A stretch of DNA of 64,000 bases from positions 743,728 to 807,727 of the forward strand of contig NZ_CAHLAR010000003.1 in assembly GCF_903652925.1 (NCBI RefSeq). The letters are read 5' to 3'. The notes under the pieces are model-generated. The model saw nothing but the letters and a program-made list of their open reading frames with translations, did not search any database and was not told the DNA's origin. This DNA comes from Achromobacter anxifer. Lineage in GTDB: Bacteria > Pseudomonadota > Gammaproteobacteria > Burkholderiales > Burkholderiaceae_B. Shown piece after piece: positions 1-8,056 of the stretch; position 1 is the first letter of the stretch, and the number at the start of each line of letters is the position of its first letter. Both the position numbers and the translations under genes were made by a program.

Positions 1-369
1 GCCGGTGGTGTAGGCCTTGTAGTTCGAGGTGGGCGCCATGGCGCGGTGGATCGAGAACACCACGTCGTCGGCCGTAAAGGCGGCGCCGTCATGGAACTTC
101 ACGCCAGGGCGCAGCTTGAAGCGGTACAGCGTGGGCGAAACCTGCTCCCACTCCGTCGCCAGGCGCGGGGTCACCTTGAAGGACTTGTCATAGTCCACCA
201 GCGGTTCGTAGATGTAGCTATTGGCGGCGATCGTCATGCCTTCGTTCTGCGAATGCGGATCGAAGGTAAGGATGTCGCCCTGGGCGGCCCAGCGGAAAGT
301 CTTGGCCTGCCCGATCGTGGGCACGGCGACGGCGGCGGCGATCGCGATAGCAATCAAGGTGCGGCGCAT
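1..369 (-). CDS. ABC transporter family 5 substrate-binding protein (N-terminal part)
   Basis: The first 123 codons of a dipeptide/oligopeptide-type periplasmic binding protein; the rest lies outside the window. The start has a short basic N-terminus and a hydrophobic Ala/Ile/Val signal segment ending near residue 22 (...IGQAK). The family 5 signature follows: a TFDPHSQNE-like segment, YEPLVDYD, then a YRFKLRPGVKFHDG stretch and FTADDVVFS. ATG at 369 is preceded by AGGAG at good spacing. It would bind peptides or another small organic solute for an ABC importer; the ligand cannot be told. It faces away from the MarR gene and is probably unrelated to the catabolic locus. Confidence 0.9.
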   Translation of the reverse strand, partial: MRRTLIAIAIAAAVAVPTIGQAKTFRWAAQGDILTFDPHSQNEGMTIAANSYIYEPLVDYDKSFKVTPRLATEWEQVSPTLYRFKLRPGVKFHDGAAFTADDVVFSIHRAMAPTSNYKAYTTG

Positions 370-567
370 AGGTTTACTCCTGACAGTAGTCTGAATACCG
401 GCGCGATATTGCCTAGCCGCAAGACCTCCGTCAATTGAGGGTTTATGCGTACCGTCAGGGGTTTTCACAGAGGGAGACGGTATTGGGGACACATAAGTTT
501 GTAACAAAATAATCGAAGCAAACAGTGTTCGGTGCCACAGGTCCAGGCGCCGCCCCGCCGGTCCCGG

Positions 568-1065
568 CTATTCGTCGTCGGGCGCCGCCATCTCCAGCGG
601 CACGTGCTCCGTCATCAACACTTCCAGCATGTCGATCAGCATGGCGGCCTTTTCCTCGCCGAAGGGCGCCAGCACGGCCTTCTGATGCTGCAAGGCCTGC
701 TCGCACAGCGCGGCAATCAGATTGCTGCCCTTGGTCGTGATGCAGACCCGGGTCTGGCGCCGGTCCGCCCGCACGCCGGTGCGCGCCACCAGGCCCTCGC
801 CTTCCATGCGCTGCACCACCTTGCTCAGGGTGGGCTGCTTGGTGATGGCCAGCACCGCCAGCGTGCCTATGGTTTCGCCGCGGCTGCCCTGCAGGCTGGC
901 CAGCACCCGCCATTCGGTCACGGACAGGCCGGCCGCCTTCACCTGAAGATGGAATTCCGCCGAAATGCGCTGGCTGGCCTGCGCCAGCAGATAGGCCAGA
1001 TAGCCATCGACGAAGCGACCTTTGTGCGCCGCCGCGTCCGTGTCCCGCTGCTTGTCCAACCGCAT
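568..1065 (-). CDS. MarR-family transcriptional regulator of the adjacent catabolic operon
   Basis: A 165-residue winged-helix regulator. The core runs from about residue 25 to 140. It includes a recognition-helix region around ITKQPTLSKVVQRMEGEGLV and a wing with the typical DRRQTRVCIT pattern. MarR proteins usually repress as dimers and release DNA on binding an aromatic ligand. The start at 1065 (MRLDKQ) was chosen because GGGAG lies 9 bases upstream and upstream codons do not look like a MarR N-terminus. It is divergent from the ior-like operon across 369 bp that carry palindromes and a promoter. By position it is the likely regulator of that operon and resembles the MarR control reported for auxin (iad) loci; ligand and targets are inferred. 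Confidence 0.88.
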   Translation of the reverse strand: MRLDKQRDTDAAAHKGRFVDGYLAYLLAQASQRISAEFHLQVKAAGLSVTEWRVLASLQGSRGETIGTLAVLAITKQPTLSKVVQRMEGEGLVARTGVRADRRQTRVCITTKGSNLIAALCEQALQHQKAVLAPFGEEKAAMLIDMLEVLMTEHVPLEMAAPDDE

Positions 1066-1270
1066 GTTGCTTTGCTCCCACGCACCGGAAACCAGGGCCG
1101 ACGCGGCCCGACGAAATGCGCATTGCACCACGCTGGCGCAAACGCGCGCCATGATGCGCCGCAATGCTGTTGCGCAGCACAGGGTATACCCGGAATCGCA
1201 ACCCATTTTTGCACCATCGCGGCGCCGGAAAGGCGCTGCGCACTAGAGAACAACGAGTATATACGTCATT

Positions 1271-1331
1271 GTTTTAGCGTGATATTTTTTGTTTTCCATG
1301 AAATTTCATCTTTTTTGTTGACAGCTAAAAC
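1271..1331. promoter_or_regulatory. Candidate MarR operator region (palindromes)
   Basis: AT-rich part of the divergent spacer. It holds a perfect 12-bp palindrome ATGAAATTTCAT (1298-1309), framed by inverted arms GTTTTAGC (1271-1278) and GCTAAAAC (1324-1331). A smaller GTATATAC palindrome lies at 1257-1264. The right arm overlaps the spacer of the predicted promoter, where a bound repressor would block RNA polymerase. That MarR binds here is inferred. Confidence 0.5.
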
Positions 1332-1346
1332 GTTGACTCCTAAAGT
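1318..1346 (+). promoter_or_regulatory. Predicted sigma-70 promoter of the catabolic operon
   Basis: TTGACA (1318-1323, consensus -35), 17-bp spacer, TAAAGT (1341-1346, 4 of 6 to the -10 consensus), about 90 bp upstream of the first operon gene. The AT-rich setting contrasts with the flanking GC-rich genes. Confidence 0.6.
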
Positions 1347-1434
1347 ATTTTTAAGACGAGTTTTTCCTGTCGTGACGATGCTGCGCAGCAGCAACCATTG
1401 AGGACCCGCAGGCCGGGCCGCGAAGGAGTGCCAG

Positions 1435-3654
1435 ATGGCTGAAAGGTCTTTCAAAAAAGAAGTCCAGCAGTTGCGCATCGGAGCGGGCGAAGAGTTCCGC
1501 GGCGAAGGCATACTCGCGGTCACCAAGGCCCTGCTGCAGTCGGGCGTGGGCTACGTCGCCGGCTACCAGGGTTCGCCGATCTCGCACCTGATGGACGTGC
1601 TGGCGGACGCCAACGACATCCTGCAGGAACTGGGCGTGCACTTCGAGGCCAGCGCCTCGGAAGCCACGGCGGCGGCCACCCTGGCGGCCTCGGTCATGTA
1701 CCCCATCCGCGGCGCGGTCACCTGGAAGTCCACCGTCGGCACCAACGTCGCGTCCGACGCGCTGGCCAACCTGGCCTCGGGCGGCGTCACGGGCGGTTCG
1801 CTCGTCATCGTCGGCGAAGACTACGGCGAAGGCTCGTCCATCATGCAGGAACGCTCGCACGCGTTCGCCATGAAGTCGCAGATCTGGCTGCTGGACCCGC
1901 GCCCCAACCTGGAAAGCATGGTCAAGGCGGTGGAGGATGGCTTCGAGCTGTCCGAAGCCAGCAAGACGCCCGTGATGCTGCAGCTGCGCATCCGAGGCTG
2001 CCACGTGCACGGCCGCTTCATCGCCAAGGAAAACAAGCGCCCCGCCTTCTCGCTGGCCGAGGCGCTGGAAAGCCCGGCGCGCGACACCAGCCGCATCGTG
2101 CTGCCGCCTGCCTCCTTCCTGCACGAGCAGGAAAAGATCAAGGAACGCTGGCCCGCCGCCATCCGCTACATCAAGGAGCACAAGCTCAACGAGCACTTCG
2201 ACGGCGACCAGGACGATATCGGACTGATCCTGCAAGGCGGGCTCTACAACGGCGTCATCCGCGCGCTGCAGCTGCTGGGCCTGGCCGACAACTTCGGCAA
2301 TAGCCGCATCCCGCTGTACGTCATGAACGTGACCTACCCGGTGATCGAGGACGAGGTCATCGATTTTTGCCGCGGCAAGCGCGCCGTGCTGCTGCTGGAA
2401 GAAGGCCAGCCCGACTACATCGAACAGAACCTGCACGCGGTGCTGCGACGCGCCGGCATCGACACCAGGCTGTCCGGCAAGGACGTGCTGCCCATGGCGG
2501 GCGAATACACCACCCAGGTCATGCGCGACGGCCTGCGCGAATTCCTCAAGCGCCAGCGCCCGGAATCGCTGCAGACGCATCCCGCCGCCGCGGCCGACGC
2601 CTCGCAAAGCCAGCTGCAGGTCACCGAAGTGGCGCGGCCCAAGCCCGCCCCGCAGCCGGCCGAACAGCCCATCACCTTCCACAAGCACGTCGAGGGCCTG
2701 GCCGCCGTGGTGCCGCCGCGTCCCGCCGGCTTCTGTACGGGCTGTCCGGAACGGCCGATCTTCTCGGCCCTGACCCTGGCGCAGGAGACGCTGGGCCAGC
2801 ATCATATTTCCTGCGACATCGGCTGCCATCTGTTCTCGATCCTGCCGCCGTTCAACCTGGGCGCCACCACCATGGGCTACGGCCTGGGCGCTTCCAGCGC
2901 GGCGGCCTTCAACGTGCCCGCCGCCAAGCGCCCCATCTCCATCATGGGCGACGGCGGCTTCTGGCACAACGGCCTGGCCTCCGGCATCGGCAACGCGGTG
3001 TTCAACAAGTACGACGGCGTCATCGTCATCGTCGACAACTTCTACGCCTCGGCCACCGGCGGCCAGGACATCCTGTCCTCGCGCGCCGACAACCCGGACC
3101 GCTCCACCAACAACCCCATCGACCAGGCCGTGCGCGGCGTGGGCGTGAAGTGGGTGCGCACGCTGGACCGCACCTATGACGTGGCCAAGGTCCGCGCCAC
3201 CATCGAGGAAGCGCTGACCACCGACATCAAGGGCCCCAAGGTCATCATCGCGCAGTCGGAATGCATGCTGAACAAGCAGCGCCGCATCAAGCCGCTGTTC
3301 AACAAGGCAGTGAAGGAAGGCAAGCGCGTGGTGAAGGAGCGCTTCGGCGTCGACCCGGACGTCTGCACCGGCGACCACGCCTGCATCCGCCTGTCGGGCT
3401 GCCCGTCGCTGACGGTCAAGGACAGCGGCGACCCCTTGAAGGAAGACCCGGTGGCGCACGTGGAAAGCAGCTGCGTGGGCTGCGGCAACTGCGGCGAGGT
3501 CGCCCATGCCGCCGTGCTCTGCCCGTCCTTCTACCGCGCCGACATCGTCCACAACCCGACTGGCCGCGACCGCTTCCTGGCGCGCATGCGCACCGCCGTC
3601 ATCGGCTTCCTGCAACGGCGCCGCGCCGCGCGCCTGGCCCACCACGCCCTCTGA
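1435..3654 (+). CDS. Indolepyruvate ferredoxin oxidoreductase alpha-like subunit (2-oxoacid oxidative decarboxylase)
   Basis: A 739-residue thiamine diphosphate (TPP) and iron-sulfur subunit of the IorA type. The N-terminal pyrimidine-binding domain carries GYQGSPIS (43-50). The TPP/Mg site GDGGFWHNG starts near residue 505 with DNF downstream. CTGCPERP lies near 435. The C-terminal ferredoxin-like part has Cys644/650/656 and Cys680/683/686/696, enough for two 4Fe-4S clusters. The family decarboxylates 2-oxoacids to acyl-CoA with ferredoxin as acceptor. The neighbouring beta gene starts 13 bp downstream. In this operon a plausible substrate is isatinate (2-aminophenylglyoxylate), itself a 2-oxoacid, rather than indolepyruvate; this is inference. 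An oxygen-tolerant form would be needed in an aerobe. Confidence 0.88.
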   Translation: MAERSFKKEVQQLRIGAGEEFRGEGILAVTKALLQSGVGYVAGYQGSPISHLMDVLADANDILQELGVHFEASASEATAAATLAASVMYPIRGAVTWKSTVGTNVASDALANLASGGVTGGSLVIVGEDYGEGSSIMQERSHAFAMKSQIWLLDPRPNLESMVKAVEDGFELSEASKTPVMLQLRIRGCHVHGRFIAKENKRPAFSLAEALESPARDTSRIVLPPASFLHEQEKIKERWPAAIRYIKEHKLNEHFDGDQDDIGLILQGGLYNGVIRALQLLGLADNFGNSRIPLYVMNVTYPVIEDEVIDFCRGKRAVLLLEEGQPDYIEQNLHAVLRRAGIDTRLSGKDVLPMAGEYTTQVMRDGLREFLKRQRPESLQTHPAAAADASQSQLQVTEVARPKPAPQPAEQPITFHKHVEGLAAVVPPRPAGFCTGCPERPIFSALTLAQETLGQHHISCDIGCHLFSILPPFNLGATTMGYGLGASSAAAFNVPAAKRPISIMGDGGFWHNGLASGIGNAVFNKYDGVIVIVDNFYASATGGQDILSSRADNPDRSTNNPIDQAVRGVGVKWVRTLDRTYDVAKVRATIEEALTTDIKGPKVIIAQSECMLNKQRRIKPLFNKAVKEGKRVVKERFGVDPDVCTGDHACIRLSGCPSLTVKDSGDPLKEDPVAHVESSCVGCGNCGEVAHAAVLCPSFYRADIVHNPTGRDRFLARMRTAVIGFLQRRRAARLAHHAL

Positions 3655-3667
3655 GGACACCCGTTCC

Positions 3668-5212
3668 ATGAACCCGGCCGTTATGCAACAAGCCAACCCG
3701 ATCAAGATCGCCATCCTGGCCATGGGCGGCCAGGGCGGCGGCGTGCTGGCCGACTGGATCGTCGACATGGCCGAGCACGCCGGCTGGTGGGCCCAGACCA
3801 CTTCGGTGCCGGGCGTGGCCCAGCGCACCGGCGCCACCATTTATTACCTGGAACTGCTGCCGGAAGCCGAGGTGCAGCGCGCCGGCCGTCCGCCCGCCCT
3901 GGCCCTGATGCCCACGCCGGGCGACGTGGACCTGGTGGTGGCGGCGGAACTGATGGAAGGCGGCCGCGCCATCCAGCGCGGCCTGGTCACGCCGGAACGC
4001 ACGGTGCTGCTGACCTCTTCGCACCGCAGCTACGCGGTCAGCGAAAAGTCCGCGCCCGGCAACGGCATCGCCGATCCCAACAAGGTGCTGGAAGCCGGCC
4101 GCGCCGCGGCCAAGCGCTTCCTCTGCTTCGACCTGCAGGACCTCGCCGACCGCGCCAGCAGCGTCATCAGCGCCAGCCTGTTCGGCGCGGTGGCCGGCAG
4201 CGGCGCCCTGCCTTTCTCGCGCGACGATTTCGAGGCCACGGTGCGGCGCGCCGGCCTGGGCGTGGAAGCCAGCCTGCGCGCCTTCGCGCTGGGCTTCGAA
4301 TCCGCCGACCAGGCGCCCGCGCAGCCAGCCCCCATCGATCTGTCCCGTCCGGTGCCCGCCGTGCCCGAACGCGCCGCCAGCCCCAAGGCCCAGGCCCTGC
4401 TGGACACGATCAAACGCGACTTCCCCGCCTGTGCGCAGCCCATGCTGGCGGCTGGCACGCGCCGCCAGATCGAGTTCCAGGACCTGGCCTACGCCGCCGA
4501 ATACCTGCGCCGCATGAAGGCCATCCGCGACCTGGACGCCGCCCACGGCGGCGAGGCCCGGCAGTGGGCGCTGACCTGTGCCGCCGCGCGCTACGTGGCC
4601 ACGGCCATGGCCTACGACGACGTGATCCGCGTCGCCGACCTGAAGACCCGCGCCACGCGTTTCGACCGCGTGCGCCAGGAAGTGGGCGCGCGTCCGGACC
4701 AGCTGGTCTACACCACCGAATTCATGCACCCGCGCCTGGAAGAAATCTGCGGCACCTTGCCCGCCGGGCTGGGCCGCTGGCTCGAAAACTCCAAGGCCTT
4801 CGGCAGCTTCGTCGAACGCCGCCTGGGCCACGGCCGCCGCATGCAGAGCGGCACGCTGGGCGGCTTCCTGATGCTGTACACGCTGGCCGGCATGCGGCGC
4901 TTCCGCCGCAGCACGCTGCGCCACCAGGCCGAAGCCGCCGGCCTGGAACAGTGGCTGGACCTGATCGCCCGGCTGACCCCGCGCGACTACGCGCTGGCCG
5001 TCGAAACCGTCAATTGCCGCCGCCTGGTCAAGGGCTATAGCGACACGCATGTGCGCGGCGGCGGCAAGTACCGCCAGCTGATCGCCGCGGCGGAGCAGCT
5101 GGTTGGCCGGCCCGATGCCGCCGAGACGCTGCGCTCGCTGCGCGAAACCGCGCTGGCCAACGAAAAATGCGGCCCCATGGAACGCCAGCTGGCTGAAAAG
5201 CTGGCGGCCTGA
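3668..5212 (+). CDS. Indolepyruvate oxidoreductase beta-like subunit with long C-terminal extension
   Basis: A 514-residue protein. Residues about 12-200 are the 2-oxoacid:ferredoxin oxidoreductase gamma-type domain, with an AMGGQGGGVLADW nucleotide-type loop and an SVPGVAQRTGATIYY segment. The remaining ~300 residues match in layout the extra domain seen at the end of large IorAB-like proteins (I recall it as DUF6537), rich in Arg and helices. ATG 3668 follows GAGGA and lies 13 bp past the alpha subunit stop; a second Met six codons on is possible. It should pair with the upstream TPP subunit as a heterodimer. The C-terminal domain has no assigned role. Confidence 0.85.
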   Translation: MNPAVMQQANPIKIAILAMGGQGGGVLADWIVDMAEHAGWWAQTTSVPGVAQRTGATIYYLELLPEAEVQRAGRPPALALMPTPGDVDLVVAAELMEGGRAIQRGLVTPERTVLLTSSHRSYAVSEKSAPGNGIADPNKVLEAGRAAAKRFLCFDLQDLADRASSVISASLFGAVAGSGALPFSRDDFEATVRRAGLGVEASLRAFALGFESADQAPAQPAPIDLSRPVPAVPERAASPKAQALLDTIKRDFPACAQPMLAAGTRRQIEFQDLAYAAEYLRRMKAIRDLDAAHGGEARQWALTCAAARYVATAMAYDDVIRVADLKTRATRFDRVRQEVGARPDQLVYTTEFMHPRLEEICGTLPAGLGRWLENSKAFGSFVERRLGHGRRMQSGTLGGFLMLYTLAGMRRFRRSTLRHQAEAAGLEQWLDLIARLTPRDYALAVETVNCRRLVKGYSDTHVRGGGKYRQLIAAAEQLVGRPDAAETLRSLRETALANEKCGPMERQLAEKLAA

Positions 5213-5238
5213 GACAAGCAAAGATAGGGACAATCGCC

Positions 5239-6216
5239 GTGCAGACACTGAAACTCATCGTCCGGGAAGTCCGGCAGGAATCGCCGCTGATCCGTTCGTT
5301 CCGGCTGGCGCGCGAGGACGCCGGCCCCTTGCCCGCCTTCGGGCCGGGCGCGCACCTGAAAGTGACGGTGCCGGGTCTGCGCGAACCGCGCTGCTATTCG
5401 CTGGTGCAGCTGGCGCCCGAGGCCGGCAAGTTCGCCCAGCCCGAGGAATACCGCCTGGGCGTGCGCCTGGAAGAAACCAGCCAGGGCGGATCGCGCCACA
5501 TGCACGCGCTCACCGCCGGCGACACGCTCACGGTCGAGGGCCCGAAGAACGACTTCCCGCTGCACGAGTCGCCCGCCGGCGACGAACCCGTGGTGCTGAT
5601 CGCGGGCGGCATCGGCATCACGCCGGTGGCGTCCATGGCCGCCGCGCTCAAGGCCGCGGGCCGCGCCTTCCATCTGCACTACTGCGGCCGCAGCAAGGAC
5701 CAGCTGGCCTTCCTGCCCGAACTCCAGGCCCTGGCCGGCGCCGACCTGAGCCTGCATGCCGACGACGATCCGTCCCGCCGCTTCGACCTGCAGGCGCTGC
5801 TGGAATCCTCGTCGCCGCGCCAGCACCTGTACGTCTGCGGCCCCAAGGGCCTGATCGACGCCGTCATCCAAAGCGCCCGCGCGCGCCACTGGCCCGACGC
5901 CCACATTCATTTCGAACTCTTCGCCACGGCCGCGCCGCAGGCCGGCGACCAGCCCTTCGAGGTCGAACTGCGCCAGTCCGGCCGGGTGCTGACCATTCCC
6001 GCCGACAAGACCATCGTCGACGTCATGGAAGAGGAAGGCTGCGACCCGATGTACGACTGCAAGCGCGGCGAATGCGGCGTCTGCCAGGCCAACGTGCTGG
6101 AAGGCGAACCCGACCACCGCGACTACTACCTCTCGGACACCGAGAAAGCCAGCGGCAAGATCATCCAGATCTGCATCTCGCGCGCCAAGTCGGCGCGCCT
6201 GGTGCTGGACCTGTAG
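5239..6216 (+). CDS. Flavin/2Fe-2S oxygenase reductase (phthalate dioxygenase reductase/VanB family)
   Basis: A 325-residue electron-transfer protein with domains in the order flavin-binding (RCYS at 51-54), NAD-binding (AGGIGITP, 122-129; CGPKG further on) and C-terminal plant-type 2Fe-2S. The cluster ligands Cys274, Cys279, Cys282 and Cys312 keep the exact C-x4-C-x2-C-x29-C spacing. It would carry electrons from NAD(P)H to the Rieske oxygenase encoded immediately downstream, and possibly serve the second oxygenase set at 32875, which lacks a reductase. The start is GTG with GGGA upstream. Confidence 0.93.
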   Translation: MQTLKLIVREVRQESPLIRSFRLAREDAGPLPAFGPGAHLKVTVPGLREPRCYSLVQLAPEAGKFAQPEEYRLGVRLEETSQGGSRHMHALTAGDTLTVEGPKNDFPLHESPAGDEPVVLIAGGIGITPVASMAAALKAAGRAFHLHYCGRSKDQLAFLPELQALAGADLSLHADDDPSRRFDLQALLESSSPRQHLYVCGPKGLIDAVIQSARARHWPDAHIHFELFATAAPQAGDQPFEVELRQSGRVLTIPADKTIVDVMEEEGCDPMYDCKRGECGVCQANVLEGEPDHRDYYLSDTEKASGKIIQICISRAKSARLVLDL

Positions 6217-6239
6217 CACCGACGCAAGGAAGCGCCACC

Positions 6240-7559
6240 ATGGGCAAATACCGCGACAATCCCGATGCCATCCGCGCCCTGCTGCGCGACACCGAGGTGC
6301 ACAAGGACCTGTTCATCGACCAGGAGCTGTTCGAACTGGAGATGGAGCGCCTGTACGCCAACACCTGGGTCTACGTCGGCCACGACAGCCAGGTCCCCAA
6401 TCCCGGCGACTACGTCACCACCACGGTAGGCAGCCAGCCGGTGGTGATGGTGCGCCACAGCGATCGCTCGGTGCGGGTGCTGCACAACCGCTGCCCGCAC
6501 AAGGGCACCATGGTGGCGGGCGACGCCTGCGGCAACACCGGCAAGTTCTTCCGCTGCCCCTACCACGCCTGGACCTTCAAGACCGACGGCAGCCTGCTGT
6601 CCATCCCGCTGAAAAAGGGCTACGAGAACACCGGGCTGGAAAACTGCGAAGCCAGCCAGGGCATGGCCGCGGTGAAGGACGTGAAGAACCATCGCGGCTT
6701 CGTGTTCTGCCGCCTGAACCCGGAGGGCCAGTCCTTCGAAGACTTCTTCGGCGAATCGCTGTCCACCCTGGACAACATGGTCGACCGCTCGCCCGAGGGC
6801 CGGCTGGAAGTCGCCGGCGGAGTGCTGCGCTACATGCACCGCTGCAACTGGAAGATGCTGGTCGACAACCAGACCGACACCTGCCACCCGATGGTGGCGC
6901 ACGAATCCTCGGCCGGCACCGCCGTGAAGGTCTGGGAACAGGCGCCGGAAGGCACGCCCAAGCCCATGGCCGTGGAGCTGTTCGCGCCCTTCATCTCGCC
7001 CTACGAGTTCTTCGAGAACATGGGCATACGCGTGTGGGAGAACGGCCACGGCCATACCGGCGTGTCGGACTCCATCCACGCCTCGTATTCCGGCATTCCG
7101 GGCTACTGGGATTCCATGGTGGCGGCCTATGGCGAGGAACGCGCCAAGCAGATCCTGGGCGACGTGCGCCACAACACCGTGTACTTCCCCAACATCATGG
7201 TGAAGGGCCCGATCCAGACGCTGCGCATCTTCAAGCCGATCGCCGCCGACCGCACGCTGGTGGAGTCCTGGACCTTCCGCCTGGTGGGCGCGCCCGACCT
7301 GCTGCTGGAACGCACGCTCATGTACAACCGCCTCATCAACGCGCCGACTTCGGTGGTCGGGCACGATGACCTGGAAATGTACGAACGCGCACAGGACGGC
7401 CTGCAATCGCGCGCGCGCGACTGGGTCAACGTCGGCCGGCTGTACTCGCCCGACGAGGTCGGCCAGAAGAACGTCGCCACCAATGGCACCAATGAATGGC
7501 AGATGCGCAACCAGTACCGCGCATGGGGCCGCTACATGACCGGACCGGAGTCGGTATGA
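6240..7559 (+). CDS. Rieske non-heme iron oxygenase, alpha (catalytic) subunit
   Basis: A 439-residue ring-hydroxylating oxygenase large subunit. The Rieske 2Fe-2S ligands are Cys85-His87 and Cys106-His109 (RCPHKG and CPYHAW). The catalytic mononuclear iron site has the D-x2-H-x4-H pattern at Asp213, His216, His221. The beta gene overlaps its stop by ATGA, so the subunits are translationally coupled. The upstream reductase supplies electrons. From the operon the likely substrate is indole-3-acetate, dioxygenated toward dioxindole-3-acetate; the family is well supported, the substrate is inferred. AAGGA precedes the ATG. Confidence 0.93.
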   Translation: MGKYRDNPDAIRALLRDTEVHKDLFIDQELFELEMERLYANTWVYVGHDSQVPNPGDYVTTTVGSQPVVMVRHSDRSVRVLHNRCPHKGTMVAGDACGNTGKFFRCPYHAWTFKTDGSLLSIPLKKGYENTGLENCEASQGMAAVKDVKNHRGFVFCRLNPEGQSFEDFFGESLSTLDNMVDRSPEGRLEVAGGVLRYMHRCNWKMLVDNQTDTCHPMVAHESSAGTAVKVWEQAPEGTPKPMAVELFAPFISPYEFFENMGIRVWENGHGHTGVSDSIHASYSGIPGYWDSMVAAYGEERAKQILGDVRHNTVYFPNIMVKGPIQTLRIFKPIAADRTLVESWTFRLVGAPDLLLERTLMYNRLINAPTSVVGHDDLEMYERAQDGLQSRARDWVNVGRLYSPDEVGQKNVATNGTNEWQMRNQYRAWGRYMTGPESV

Positions 7560-8047
7560 GCGCAAGCGACCGCGAGTTGATCGATTTTGTCTACGCCGAG
7601 GCGCGCATGCTGGACGAGCTGCGCTTCGAGGACTGGCTGGACCTGTACACCGAGGACGGCTACTACTGGATGCCGCTGGCCCATGGCCAGACCGACCCCA
7701 AGCTGCACGCCTCGCTCATGTACGAGGACAAGCTGCTGCTGCGCGTGCGCGTCGAGCGCCTGGCCGGCCAGCGCACCTTCTCGCAACAGCCCAAGAGCCG
7801 CTGCCATCACCTGCTGCAGGCGCCCACGGTCGAACACGGCCATCCCGATGCGGCGCCCGCCGAGGGCCGCCACGTGGTGCGCACCGCCTTCCATTACGTC
7901 GAAACGCGGCACGACGCGCAGACGCTGTACGCGGGCTGGGCCACCCACCACCTGGTGGAGCAGGACGGCGCGCTGCGCATCCGCCTCAAGCGCGTGGACC
8001 TCGTCAATTGCGACGCGGCCTTCGGCAATATCCAATTGTTCATGTAG
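7556..8047 (+). CDS. Rieske oxygenase beta (small) subunit
   Basis: A 163-residue small subunit of the SnoaL-like ring-hydroxylating dioxygenase beta family. Typical features are an acidic N-terminal helix (RELIDFVYAEARMLDELRF), WLDLYTEDGYYWMP, and a C-terminal strand ending in NIQLFM. It forms the structural partner of the alpha subunit in an alpha3beta3 oxygenase. The chosen ATG overlaps the alpha stop (ATGA), which rules out the longer reading frame upstream. Confidence 0.92.
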   Translation: MSASDRELIDFVYAEARMLDELRFEDWLDLYTEDGYYWMPLAHGQTDPKLHASLMYEDKLLLRVRVERLAGQRTFSQQPKSRCHHLLQAPTVEHGHPDAAPAEGRHVVRTAFHYVETRHDAQTLYAGWATHHLVEQDGALRIRLKRVDLVNCDAAFGNIQLFM

Positions 8048-8056
8048 GAGCGGCTT

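Noticed and set aside
478-542. Two similar blocks near 479-492 and 526-540 between the binding protein and MarR genes
   Set aside because: They look alike (TATTGGGGACAC and TGTTCGGTGCCAC) and may be part of a dispersed repeat, but two short imperfect copies are not enough to call an element.
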